64,000 nt of DNA from Rhabditoides inermis (lineage: Eukaryota > Nematoda > Chromadorea > Rhabditida > Rhabditidae). A model generated the notes under the pieces. The model made no database searches and was not told where the DNA came from. It saw nothing but the letters and a program-made list of their open reading frames with translations. Position numbers and translations under genes: made by a program. Shown piece by piece: positions 1 to 10,438 of the stretch. How positions within the stretch are numbered: the stretch's first letter is position 1; every line of letters begins with the position of its first letter. The stretch lies in the NCBI GenBank assembly GCA_963966185.1, contig CAWZYM010000272.1, forward strand, positions 332,501 to 396,500, read 5' to 3'.

Positions 1-119
1 GAACCGCTGATGCATAAAATCTTGTCTAATTTCAAGTGCAAAAAGCTCCAAATCCCGTAGAAACTACCTTTTTGATACTATAAAGTATGAATATAGCATT
101 TGTGAAAAAGTATCAGAAA

Positions 120-385
120 TAATAACAACGATATATAGTCGCCGCCTGGTGGATAGTTTCTGTTATTGCCAGCCGGAGTCAGTTGGCGAAACTCAGTTTC
201 GAGCGAGAGAGGCCAGACAGCGCGGGTAAATGGTCGAGTGTCGCGCGGCCTCTTTGATTCGCATGCCGGCTTCTTTGATCAATATTATCGTTTGAAAGCG
301 CGCGCTTGGGTCTCCTCACGACTAGAAGGTAGATCGAATGCGACTCGAGGGTAGATCGATTTTCTACCGTAATCTGGCGAACTCC
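120..385 (+). repeat. Dispersed repeat R1, copy 1
   Basis: This stretch resembles 45150-45376 on the same strand. Shared blocks include GCCAGCCG-GTCAGTTGGC-AAACTC, CGCATGCC-GCTTCT-TGATCAATATTATCGTTT and GGTAGATC-AATGCGACT. The two are clearly related but diverged. The Helitron-like element starting at 391 lies immediately to its right, possibly inserted into this repeat. I see no gene in 1-390. Confidence 0.6.
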
Positions 386-390
386 CAGAA

Positions 391-3300
391 TTAGAGAGGG
401 CGCGCAGCGCCCTCTCTCTTGGGTTAAAATAAGGCTCGCGCCAGAATTTTCAAGTAGCGATATCCAAAGGACATGTTAGCAACAATGTGAAGTCTTCCAA
501 TTTATGCTCGTTTCCAGTCACGCTAGCTGATAGCTAGCCCTCTGCTGGCGGGCGAGCGCGAGAGCACGCGAGAGAGCACGCTGTTTGGAGAGAGACAGAT
601 GTACTTTGGTGGCTGCGATCAGTAGGAATTTAGTAAGGGGAGAGAGAAATAGAGAACGAGAGAACGAGAGAACGAGAGAACGAGAGAACGAGAGAACGAT
701 ATAACGAGAGAAAAGGAGAAAAAGAGAGGAGGGAAGGAGGGAAGGAGAGACGGAGAGAACGAGAGAACGAGAGAACGAGAGAACGAGAGAACGAGAGAAG
801 GATAGAAAGAGAGAACGAGAGAACGAGAGAACCAGAGAAAGAGAGAAAGATATAAAAAGAGAACGAGAGAGCTAGAGAACGAGAGAAAGAGAGAAAGGGA
901 GAAGGAGGGAAGGAGGGATGGAGAGAAGAAGAGAAGGATAGAAAGAGAGAACGAGAGAACTAGAGAACGAAAGAAAGAGAGAAAGAGAGAAAGAGATAAA
1001 GAGAGAACGAGAGAAAGCGAGAACGATATAACGAGAGAATTAGAGAACGAGAGAAAGAGAGAATGGGAGGAGGAGGGAAGGAGGGAAGGAGAGAAAGAGA
1101 GAAAGAGAGAACGAGAAAACGAGAAAACGAGAGAAAGAGAAAACGAGAGAAAGAGAGAACGATATAACGAGAGAGCTAGAGAACGAGAGAAAGAGAGAAA
1201 GGGAGAAGGAGGGAAGGAGGGATGGAGAGAAGAAGAGAAGGAGAGAAGGAGAGAACTAGAGAGAAAAGAGAGAAAGAGAGAAAGAGAGAAAGAGAGAAAG
1301 AGAGAAAGAGAGAAAGAGAGAAAGAGAGAAAGAGAGAAAGAGAGAAAGAGAGAAAGAGAGAAAGAGAGAAAGAGAGAAAGAGAGAACGAGAGAAAGAGAA
1401 ACCGATAGAAAGAGAAAACGAGTGAAAGAGAGAACGATATAACGAGAGAACTAGAGAACGAGAGAAAGAGAGAAAGTGAGAAGGCGGGAAGGAGGGAAGG
1501 AAAGAAGGAGAGAACGAGACAACGAGAGAACGAGACAACGAGAGAACGAGACAACGAGACAACGAGACAACGAGAGAACGAGAGAACGAGAAAACGAGAG
1601 CACGAGAGAACGAGAGAAAGAGAGAACGATATAACGATATAACGAGAGAAATAGAGAACGAGAGAAAGAGAGAAAGAGAGAAGGAGAGAAGGAGGGAAGA
1701 AGAGAAGGAGAGACGGAGAGAACGAGAGAACGAGAGAACGAGAGAACGAGAGAAGGATAGAAAGAGAGAACGAGATAAAGAGAGAACGAGAGAACGAGAG
1801 AACGAGAGAACGAGAAAACGAGAGAAAGAGAGAACAAGAGAAAGAGAGAACGAAAGAAAGAGAGAACGATATAACTAGAGAACGAGAGAACGAGAGAAAG
1901 AGAGAAGGAGGGTGGTAGGAGGGAAGGAGGGAAGAAGAGAAGGAGAGACGGAGAGACGGAGAAAACGAGAGAACGAGAGAACGAGAGAACGAGAGAACGA
2001 GAGAACGAGAGAAAGAGAGAAAGAGAGAAAGAGAGAACGAGAGAAAGAGAGAACTGGAGAACTAGAGAAAAAGAGAAAGGGAGAAGGAGGGAAGGAGGGA
2101 AGGAGAGAAGAAGAGAAGGAGACACGCGAGAACGAGAGAACGAGAGAACGAGAGAACGAGAGAACGAGAGAACGAGAGAACGAGAGAACGAGAGAACGAG
2201 AGAACGAGAGAAAGAGAAAACGAAATAACGAGAGAACTAGATAACGAGAGAACGAGAGAACGAGAGAAAGAGAGAAAGGGAGAAGGGGGGAAGGAGGGAA
2301 GGAGAGAAGGAGAGACGGAGAGACGGAGAGAACGAGAGAACGAGAGAACGAGAGAACGAGAGAACGAGAGAAAGAGAGAAAGAGAGAAAGAGAGAACGAG
2401 AGAAAGAGAGAACTGGAGAACTAGAGAAAAAGAGAAAGGGAGAAGGAGGGAAGGAGGGAAGGAGAGAAGAAGAGAAGGAGACACGCGAGAACGAGAGAAC
2501 GAGAGAACGAGAGAACGAGAGAACGAGAGAACGAGAGAACGAGAGAACGAGAGAAAGAGAAAACGAAATAACGAGAGAACTAGATAACGAGAGTACGAGA
2601 GAACGAGAGTACGAGAGAAAGAGAGAAAGGGAGAAGGGGGGAAGGAGGGAAGGAGAGAAGGAGAGACGGAGAGACGGAGAGAACGAGAGAACGAGAGAAC
2701 GAGAGAACGAGAGAACGAGAGAACGAGAGAAAGAGAGAACGAGAGAAAGAGAGAAAAGAGAGAAAAGAGAGAACGAGAGAAAGAGAGAAAAGAGAGAAAG
2801 GGAGAAAGAGAGAACGAGAGAACGAGAGAACTAGAGAACGAGAGAAAGAGAGAAAGGGATAACGAGAGAACGAGAGAAAGAGAGAACGAGAGAAAGAGAG
2901 AACGAGAGAAAGAGAGAAGGAAAGAAGGAGGGAAGGAAGGAAGGAGGGAAGGAGAGGAGGAGAGGAGGAGAGAAGGGGAGAAGGAGAGAAGGAGGGAAGG
3001 AATGGGAGGAGAGAAGGAGGAAAGGAGAGGAGGAGAGAAGGAAAGAAGGAGAGAAGGAGGGAAGGAATGGAAGGAGAGAACGAGAGAACGAGAAAATATC
3101 GAATAAATTTGAAATGAAATTGATGAAATAATGAGAGAAGAACATGTTACATGTATGAAGACGAGAGAGAAAATTTCTATGAAATTCAACAAAAGGACAT
3201 ATATTATCTTTTAAAAGTACTTCCGTAAAAAGTGTTGTTTGTGTTAACCTGATTCAAGAAAAGCGCATGCATATATTATTAATTTTCGAAAAATCAAATC

Positions 3301-3689
3301 GTAAACACCTGAACATGAAAACTAACACAAACTTGCTCTTTCAAAACGTTGAATAATTTTTGAATAATTAATGTTGAATAATTCCATGTTTTATTTTTTT
3401 GACATTTTTATACCTGAAACATTGAGTCAAACAACATCACGAATAACATTTTATTTTACTGATAAACCATAAATAATAAACCGCAAAAAACACTAAATAA
3501 ACAAAACAATCGTATTATTCTGAATGTTACGTGTAACTATTCTATATTCGTTTGAAAGAGCAAGTTTGTGTTAGTTTTCATGTTCAGGTGTTTACGATTT
3601 GATTTTTCGAAAATTAATAATATATGCATGCGCTTTTCTTGAATCGGGTTAACACAAACAACACTTTTTACGGAAGTACTTTTAAAAGA
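391..3689 (-). mobile_element. Helitron-like non-autonomous element, copy A
   Basis: This is the inverted copy of 26490-29414. Read on the minus strand it begins TCTTTTAAAAG after a host A. It runs through a ~490 bp TIR-bearing segment and a ~2.4 kb purine satellite. It ends with a GC-rich hairpin (GAGAGGGCGC / GCGCGCCCTCTC) and CTAA before a host T. Those four properties are the Helitron hallmarks, but no Rep/helicase coding is present. Homology with the other copy stops exactly at both ends. Copy A lacks ~130 bp that copy B has near 29163-29295. The Helitron label is inference; the paired copies are direct observation. Confidence 0.55.
630..3090 (+). repeat. GAGAGAAC / GAGAGAAAG purine satellite
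   Basis: About 2.4 kb is almost pure purine on the plus strand. It is built from 8-mers GAGAGAAC, GAGAGAAA and GAGAGAAG, with interspersed CGATATAACGAGAGAACTAG and GGAGGGAAGGAGGGA blocks repeating at a higher order of some hundreds of bases. Every long open frame through it (Ser/Leu/Phe-rich or Arg/Glu/Lys-rich) is a by-product of the repeat and not a gene. Confidence 0.9.
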
Positions 3690-3692
3690 TAA
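3204..3692. mobile_element. MITE-like segment with ~140 bp inverted ends
   Basis: The left arm (TTATCTTTTAAAAGTACTTC to CTTGCTCTTTCAAA) is repeated in reverse complement at 3555-3692. The centre is AT-rich and non-coding. A near-identical copy lies at 26486-26976, and a diverged relative lies around 50530-50790. It forms one end of the larger Helitron-like element, so it may be an older nested insertion. Confidence 0.75.
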
Positions 3693-3917
3693 TAATATTA
3701 TACAACATAAAACATCAAAAGACTATAAATCGCGTCGAAATCTGCGAAAATCCGGAAACTACCAAATCGCAGCGAATTCAAATCGCAGCGATAAAAGTAG
3801 CGATTCGCTGAAAATTCCCAGCGAAAAAGTCTGACGGTCAAATCGCTGACTTTGGCGATTTGGATTACGGTAGCGAATCGCTGGCGGAATCGCTAATCGA
3901 TAGAGCATCCTAATACA
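3693..3917. other. ATCGC-rich intergenic stretch
   Basis: The stretch contains many short forward and reverse copies of AATCGC / AGCGAT / GCGATTCGCTG, including the near-palindrome AGCGAATCGCTGGCGGAATCGCT. It is probably an old repeat. No coding sequence is supported. Confidence 0.4.
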
Positions 3918-4080
3918 TTACGAAATCGCCGCGAGTTTATTAGCGAAAAGTCTGTCGGGCTCCTTACTCAAACTTTGCAGAGTGACGCGAGCGGCTTTCG
4001 CCAGTGGCGCTAAACGGTCAGATAGTGATTGCAACCACAGCGGACTGCGGACGCGCTCGTTTCCCATGTGTGTAGCTGGC

Positions 4081-4297
4081 GGGGCACGCGCTCTCACCCC
4101 GCCGATCCTCTTTACAAGACAGGAGGATGCTCCCCTACACTCACATCGGGCACGCGCTCTCACCCCGCCGATCCTCTTTACAAGACAGGAGGATGCTCCC
4201 CTACACTCACATCGGGCACGCGCTCTCACCCCGCCAGTCCTCTTCACAAGACAGGAGGATGCTCCCCTACACTCACATCCCGCTCCCCTACACTCAC
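4081..4297. repeat. 66-bp tandem repeat, 3 copies plus partials
   Basis: Units begin at about 4081, 4148 and 4214, and two short partial units run to 4297. Copies 1 and 2 are identical over most of their length; copy 3 has a few changes. On the minus strand each unit carries GATGTGAGTG, the same sequence that forms the 5' splice site of the last recognised exon of the SXP/RAL-2-like gene at 4298. The array therefore lies in that gene's intron and multiplies the donor-like site. Confidence 0.85.
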
Positions 4298-6670
4298 ATC
4301 GGGGCTGAGGGCGGCGACCTTGAGTGCCCGCATGGCGCGCTTCTCCTCCTGATTGTGCGCCTCTTCCGCCACGTATGACTGGTACTGCTCCTGAAAAGAC
4401 ACGCTTCATTAGCTTTTCATTCGTTCTGGTAGAATGTTCACAATAAGAACAAAACTCTAGTTGTTTTAGTTAATAAGAACTACCCGAAAACTCAATGTAT
4501 GTAGGGTACCAAACGTATTATGATGTGTATTATGATGTCTTTGCGTACACTTGGAATGAAAGGGACGTCACCGACCAGGATGGGTGTCTTGCACCTGACC
4601 GCCCACGCGAGCAGAGCCTTCTGTTTCATGCCGCGCGGGATGTTCTGGTTGTTGTCCAGCTCGAAGTACTCCTCAAACGAAATCGACTGCTTATTCATTA
4701 TACTAGTCAGCTCCGCTACACGATCATGCCAGCCCCGTCTACGTACCTTCTTCTGGTTGTCGGTGGCTAGCTGGAGGAAGGAGGGCATCTCGGCCACCGT
4801 GTACGTCTCCGCCACTCCGTGGTCCACCACGCGCACCGCTATGCTGGTCGGCGCGGGTGTAGTGGTGGTGGTGGCCCGCTTCCGAGGAGTTGTAGGTCGA
4901 GCAGTTGTAGATGAGAGCGTCAGCTGAACAGCGAAAGGTTTCGTGCTGCAACCGACGTTTTAGCGCTGGTGGGTTGGTTGAGTTCCATAGACAAATACGT
5001 TCATTGAAACAGTGAATAAACCTGCTGCGATTTTTTGCACCGACTTTAAAGATTCGATTCTAGTGTCAATTTGCGACAGTGAGACACAATTGATCACACA
5101 TTTTATGAAAACTGAGTTTGGTTCAGTTCCTTCATTTGGTAAATTGCATGAGCGTCTTTCTTGCGTTACGTGGCGTAAATCGAGTTCTACTTCTGAGTGT
5201 GTACTTTCAAATCAATGGTCTCTATTACGTTGCTTTTAATGGAGCGGACACTTCATTTCAAGATAGAACTCATAACTCACTGTGCTCAGTTTCGTGTAGT
5301 CTTGAATGACTTGCTCGGTGGTCGTAGTGAGGACTACGCTCGGAAGCGGAGTCGTATTCGCTGCCTGCAAAAAAACCTTCTGAAATCGTAACTACCAGTT
5401 TGAGCGTGCAAAATTGTGCTAACACGGGCAGCTTGCGCACCCGTCTCGGCGGATTCTCATGAAAACATGACCATGTACACAGTTTTTCATGCTGATTTCG
5501 AATATAAGCATGACTTTTCCGGAATCGTTGTTTGAAATAATTTTTGACATTCACCGAATAGACTACCCATGAAAATGACCTGTCAACAACAGCAGCGTGG
5601 CCGAATGGATAGTGAGTTGGAAAGTTAGAAATGACCATCAATGCGATTCCACTATGCGGCAAAAGTTTTGCCGGTTCTCGTTGCCATCGCATGTCTCACT
5701 GCCCTGACTCGTCTCGTCGATATTTTTGCAAATCTGAAACGACGCGTGAAGAGCAAACAGTGATGTAGAGAGTGTTGCCGTCTTTCTTTTCATTTTCAAA
5801 CGTCGTCGCCCTAGCCGGTACTTTTCCCGTGATTGTTTTACGAGTTTACCCGCGATAATTATAAGTATTTTAGAAGATGAAAGTTAGAAGTCCACCCTTC
5901 CGACGGTGACATCGCAGGCATGGCAAGCGCAAGTGAAAAGAATGACGGCAACACTCTACATCATTGTTTGCTCATTACAAGTACCAAATAGTGCTTGACA
6001 GCTTGACAGCACAGATAACCTTCAGATTTTCACAAATATCAACGCGACGACGCGACGAGTCAGGGGAATGGGTGACATGCGATGAAAAAAGAGAACCGGC
6101 AAAAAATTTTGCCGCATAGCGACATCGCATCGATATCACATCGATGGTCATTTCTAATTTTCCAACTCACTATCCATTCGGCCACGCTGCTGTTGTTGTC
6201 AGGTCATTCCCATGGGTAGTCTATTCGGTAACTGTCAAAAAGTATTTCAAACAACTCTTTCGGAAAAGTTATGCTCATATTCGGAATCAACATGAAAAAC
6301 TGTGTACATGGCCATGTTTTCATAAGAACTCGCCAAGACGAGTGCGCAAGCTGCCCGTGTAAGTTCAGCTATCAAAATTAGCTCACGGAAAAAAAACTAC
6401 TACCGCAAAGTTGAATCGTATTCACTCGGTCGTTTTCTTGGTCACTGTTGTGGGTTGTGTGGGCGACATGTATTAAGAAAGCGGTTGACCTACGGTTGAC
6501 CAAGTAAACGATCAAGTGAACACACATACCTCTTCCGCCGCAGTGTCATTGCCAGTGTCGATGGCGCTGTCATTGATGAGCTGATCAGTGTCGCCAGGCT
6601 GTGCGAGAGGCGTCGTCGTCTCGTCGGCGGCGACCGCCAACACTAGAGCAGTCAGAAGGGCCACGCGCAT
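4298..6670 (-). CDS. Secreted SXP/RAL-2-like (DUF148) protein, 3' end unresolved
   Basis: Four exons join in phase 0: 6530-6670, 4747-4923, 4549-4686 and 4298-4390. Exon 1 opens MRVALLTALVLAVAADETTT, a clear signal peptide. A Thr-rich linker follows. Next comes a helical domain containing PSFLQ, then EEYFELDNNQN, KQKALLAWA, and finally EEAHNQEEKRAMRALK. The order P-x-FL, then N-rich, then L.WA resembles the nematode SXP/RAL-2 family, whose members are secreted proteins of uncertain function. Family assignment is by eye. The third intron (4687-4746) is 60 nt, in frame and stop-free, so it could be retained. Intron 1 (1.6 kb) contains a fold-back element. The terminal exon was not fixed; a helical minus-strand frame at 3918-4060 ending at TAA is a candidate, but its phase does not fit. 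Confidence 0.6.
5420..6362. mobile_element. Fold-back element in intron 1 of the SXP-like gene
   Basis: 5420-5800 is the reverse complement of about 5925-6362 with moderate divergence. Examples are CACGGGCAGCTTGCGCAC at the left against GTGCGCAAGCTGCCCGTG at the right, and CGTGGCCGAATGGATAGTGA against TCACTATCCATTCGGCCACG. The ~120 bp centre has no coding sequence. It is probably a non-autonomous DNA transposon with long inverted arms. Confidence 0.8.
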
Positions 6671-7255
6671 CGTCAGAACAGCAGCCGTTATGGTCTTGTG
6701 ATCGATCATGTCCGCCGCACACTCACTCATCCCTCCCATCCTCCCTCATCCGCCCCGTTGATCCCTCAATTAGACCGCCAGCCGGCAGCCGCAGCCTCGT
6801 TTTGTGCGTTGAACTGCGAATAATCCACGTGTTTGAACGAGCTTTCCATAATTCAGAAAAGTGAAAAAAGATGAATACGGGATGAAAAAAGTCTAGCATC
6901 AGCATACGTGATTTCACTTGCGACCTGAACATGAATGGGACCGACCAAGCACCAATCAGATCATCGTCTAAACATGTTTCATTTCGCAGCCGCAGTCTCC
7001 GTCATTCTTTACGATTGTGGTGATCGGCAACTGTGCACATACACAACTTTTCATACTTTCACGTTGAGTCTGAGTATGACCATATTCTTTCGGGTACGAA
7101 GAAAGAAGTCCGGCCACGCGCCGAGTTTACCAATCACTAGACACCGTGGCGAGCATAGAACCGCCGACTACTATTGACCACAACGCGTGGGCTGCTCGTA
7201 GTAGTTTCTGCGCAAATTCATAATTATGAGTCAGTGACACCATTATCGCGCGCCA
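6671..7255. other. Intergenic spacer, divergent promoters expected
   Basis: This spacer separates the minus-strand SXP-like gene from the plus-strand receptor. I see no coding exon, RNA gene or repeat I can name. Promoters of both genes should lie here. Confidence 0.4.
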
Positions 7256-9113
7256 ATGCGCATGCCAACTCGATTACGTTCTCGCAAAAGGAAAGTGTTG
7301 CTCAGTCGAGGTGAGTAGCCCTGCTCCGGTTGCTCTCACCACGTGCAAGCATGGTATTCCACGTCAATCCATGGCGCTCGTCCATTAAAAACGACAGCAA
7401 CCAATGTCGTCAGTCACGTTTTGACTGTTTGAAAAAGTCTTTTTTCAGGTCTCTACTACTATGATGCTCTTGGAAATTTGAAGTGTGCGATCAGTCAGGG
7501 AGCGCAGTTCGTACATGTCCCTTTTTATCTGCGATCGTCTGCGTACTTGTTCGCTGTTGTTGTGTACGCCATTCTCATTGCTCTGAGTGTGATATTGAAT
7601 TGTGTCTTCGCGTTGACACTGTTTGTGGAAAGAAAAGGAGTGTTCAAGGTATCAGTAACGTCGTATATCTAACGTCCAGAGTTATTTTTTTATAGTTTCC
7701 CTTCTACATTCTTGTGTCCACAATGACGGCGTACAATGTTGTATCGTCGTTGTGTGAATTTTTCACAACTTTACCGTCAATGATCAACACGTTTGTAGTT
7801 TTATTGTTCGTGAGTTCGTTCAGTTATTAAATTTCAGTGATTTCGTCTCTAATGGATTTCGTGATTTGATCCAGACGATTGATATTTTCGTCGACTATTG
7901 CATTATGGCAGCAACCACTCTGATCTGCGCGAATCGATTTCTTTTGTTTGTTGCGAGAATCAATATTGAATGGCGAGCCTCACAATATTTCCATAGTTAC
8001 TTACAATCATGTTTAGGAAAGGGACTATGATTGAATGCATAATTTCATGGTGTGTTGTTGCTATAACTACATATTTATTGAAGGTGAAATGCATGAAACT
8101 CCAAGTACATACTAGATGTTGAGACTTCCAACATCACACAATTATAAACCACTCACAACGTACAAAAATAGAATTACAAGAAGTGATTCTTCTGAACGCA
8201 ACACGTTAAAAAAACTTGAAAATTTTGTATGTTTTAGATTTTTTTTATAATCATACATAACTCATGCCTATTGGTGCGCATTTTGTTTTTAATTATTCAA
8301 AACACACTTGCTGACATCACATTTTAGATTGTTGGATGCACGCGGACATTTAACAGTGACTCACATGTGTACGAAGATGTTTGTAACATTGAGAGCACCT
8401 CCACCTATTTCGTTTTCATGATCACCGTGTATTGGGTAGTATCAAGTTAAACAGCGCTTTCTATAATAAACTGTTGTCTAGATCATTGTTGGTTCCTTTT
8501 ACATACTTCCTATCATCTCAGTTGTGCTCTACTTCGTTGTTGTCATAGCTCTCACAAAGTGAGTGAGACTTTTTTTTCGAATGAGTAGATTTCTTATACA
8601 GAGAACGAAGAAACAACTCCACTGCTCAATATCGATCGAGAAACACCAATGTCGAAAAGAAAATGCTCATACAATCATTGTCATGTTCACTTCTATATTG
8701 TGTGAGTTGTTACAGAGCCATATTCCTCTAAGTTTTGTGCAATAACTACAAGTTGTACAGTACACAGTTGTAGCTTGTGCACAAAACTATGAGTGGAATG
8801 CTATGTGCTTTGAAGTTTCGGAATTCTCTTTTTCAGGTGGGGTGCGTGATCTACTTGACGGTTCCGTTCATACAATCATCCACTTCTACACTCACCGTGC
8901 TATACATCGTGTATCAAGCAAGTAGGCGATTGTGAGCATCCCGTCGACGTTTCTCGGATTTCAGTCGACGAGGTGATCTCGTGTCTGTTTCCGATCCTTT
9001 TCGTTGTTCTGAGTCGCGAGGCGCGCCGAGCTTTTCACAACCTATGTCGACCTCGGGTCGTACCCATTCGAGTCTCGTCGTCAAATGAGAATAGGTCGCC
9101 CAGACAACGATAA
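7256..9113 (+). CDS. Nematode 7TM chemoreceptor-type GPCR
   Basis: Exons were read as 7256-7310, 7449-7648, 7696-7809, 7875 to about 7956 (donor uncertain), 8032-8095, 8329-8437, 8482-8559, about 8602-8700, 8837-8925 and 8963-9113. Most junctions are in phase with TTTCAG-like acceptors. Hydrophobic segments follow the serpentine layout: AYLFAVVVYAILIALSVIL (TM1), a TM2 exon, IMAATTLICANRFLLF (TM3 with the NR motif), ISWCVVAITTYLL, VGSFYILPIISVVLYFVVV, a basic loop ending NVEKKMLIQSL, IYLTVPF, and CLFPILFVVLSREARRAF with a basic tail. The NR after TM3 and the EKKMLIQ before TM6 are typical of nematode sr-type receptors. The subfamily is not determined. The first exon is Arg/Lys-rich and is the least certain part. 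Odorant or pheromone sensing would be usual for the class. Confidence 0.7.
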
Positions 9114-9596
9114 AGTATCTTGTTGTCGTTGTGTTTTTTTCTGATCAATTGATGACTAATGATGTGACTAATGATGTTCCGCAACTTTGGAAAAGATGAT
9201 TTGGAAAAAATACGGCATTTTCACGACAGCGCATTATCGGCAGCCGGTCAGAACACACACGGACGAAATGACGAAAACCTTTTCACATCAGCGAAAGTCG
9301 CCGTCTCTATGTGGTATGTCTCTATACGATAAAACCAGTTTATACTATGATTAGCGCAGATCATTATCAGTTAATCAGTTTCGTTCTAGCGGTGCAGTTT
9401 CAGAATGGGTGTGTTTTCTTATTATATTGGCTGTGGGAAATCACAAATAACAAATGAACTGATAACAAATACTCGCAGATTCAAGCTTTCAGTTGTTTGA
9501 GAATGAGTGCACTTTTCGTAACACATCGCTTCCGTGTTTGTAATCCGTTTCTACTCACGCGCTCTCAACCACAAACGTACGGTGACAGAAGAGCAC
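9114..9596. other. Intergenic spacer
   Basis: This lies between the receptor stop codon and the tRNA gene. I see nothing I can name. Confidence 0.3.
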
Positions 9597-9668
9597 GGGG
9601 GTATAGCTCAGGGGTAGAGCGCTCGCTTCGCATGCGAGAAGTCTGGGGTTCAATTCCCCATACCTCCA
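9597..9668 (+). tRNA. tRNA-Ala (anticodon CGC)
   Basis: A full 72-nt cloverleaf can be drawn. The acceptor stem GGGGGTA pairs with TACCTCC and the discriminator is A. The D arm is GCTCAGGGGTAGAGC. The anticodon stem-loop CTCGC-TTCGCAT-GCGAG gives anticodon CGC. The T arm GGGG-TTCAATT-CCCC closes properly. Intact A and B boxes and good stems distinguish it from the tRNA-like repeat relics elsewhere in the window. Confidence 0.95.
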
Positions 9669-10010
9669 AATCTTTTTGCGATATTCCCATAGTACTCACG
9701 AAACTAGTTTTCAAGATGTATTGCTGAATAAACATCGGTGATTACTGTTACAAGTTTTTTGAAAAGATTTTAGGTGAATCCTGCCATATCCCAAATACCA
9801 TGCAGTGCAGCTCGCAAAAGACATCTCGCGTACGAGTGAGAAGATAAATCATAGATTCTAATAAGCATATCTATTAGCAAGTCAAACTCATCCTCATTTG
9901 TGTTTTCATTAGCCTGGTGGTAATTAGTCATTCCGCGCGAACTCGCCGATTTGCATGTCTGGAGGGGCGAATAAAAGGCGGGCGCGGCGGGCTGTAGGCA
10001 TCCATTCGCC

Positions 10011-10438
10011 ATGGCTCAGTCCGTCGCTCCCGGAGATATCAACACCCAGCCGGGTACCAAGATCGTCTTCAATGCTCCCTACGATGACAAGCACACCTAC
10101 CACATCAAGGTGCGTGGATATTGATCGTGCATTGATTGATTGGTCTTTTTCAGATCACCAACACTGGAGGTCGCCGCATCGGATGGGCCATCAAGACCAC
10201 CAACATGAAGCGCCTCGGCGTCGACCCGCCGTGCGGTGTGCTCGACCCCAAGGAGGCCGTGCTGATGGCCGTCTCTTGCGACGCGTTCAAGTTCGGAGAG
10301 GAGGACACCAACAACGACCGCATCACCATCGAGTGGACCAACACTCCCGACGGCGCCGCCAAGACCTTCCGCCGCGAGTGGTTCCAGGGTGACGGAATGG
10401 TCCGCCGCAAGAACCTCCCCATCGAGTACAACCCTTGA
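10011..10438 (+). CDS. msp: Major sperm protein (MSP)
   Basis: The 127-residue product has the usual MSP length. Exon 1 is 10011-10109 and exon 2 is 10154-10438, split by a 44-nt intron (GTGCGT...TTTCAG). The protein begins [10 protein letters not shown]. It contains the immunoglobulin-like MSP fold signature [20 protein letters not shown], then GWAIKTTN, then [11 protein letters not shown], and ends IEYNP. MSPs polymerise without nucleotide to drive crawling of nematode sperm and also signal oocyte maturation. Expression is expected in spermatogenic cells. An AATAAAAG TATA-like box lies at about 9970-9977, and an AATAAA polyadenylation signal follows the stop at about 10455. G/C-rich third positions suggest high expression. 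Confidence 0.97.

Noticed and set aside
619..3192. Long Ser/Leu/Phe-rich minus frames and Arg/Glu/Lys plus frames
   Set aside because: They are translations of an 8-bp purine satellite, open in several frames at once, with no protein-like composition or splice context.
4081..4297. CRISPR-like direct repeats
   Set aside because: Units are contiguous 66-mers without spacers, in an intron of a nematode gene.
3918..4409. 163-codon minus frame through the 66-bp array
   Set aside because: It is out of frame with the homologous exon at 4298-4390 and its length comes from the repeat. Only the tail (3918-4060) might be an exon.
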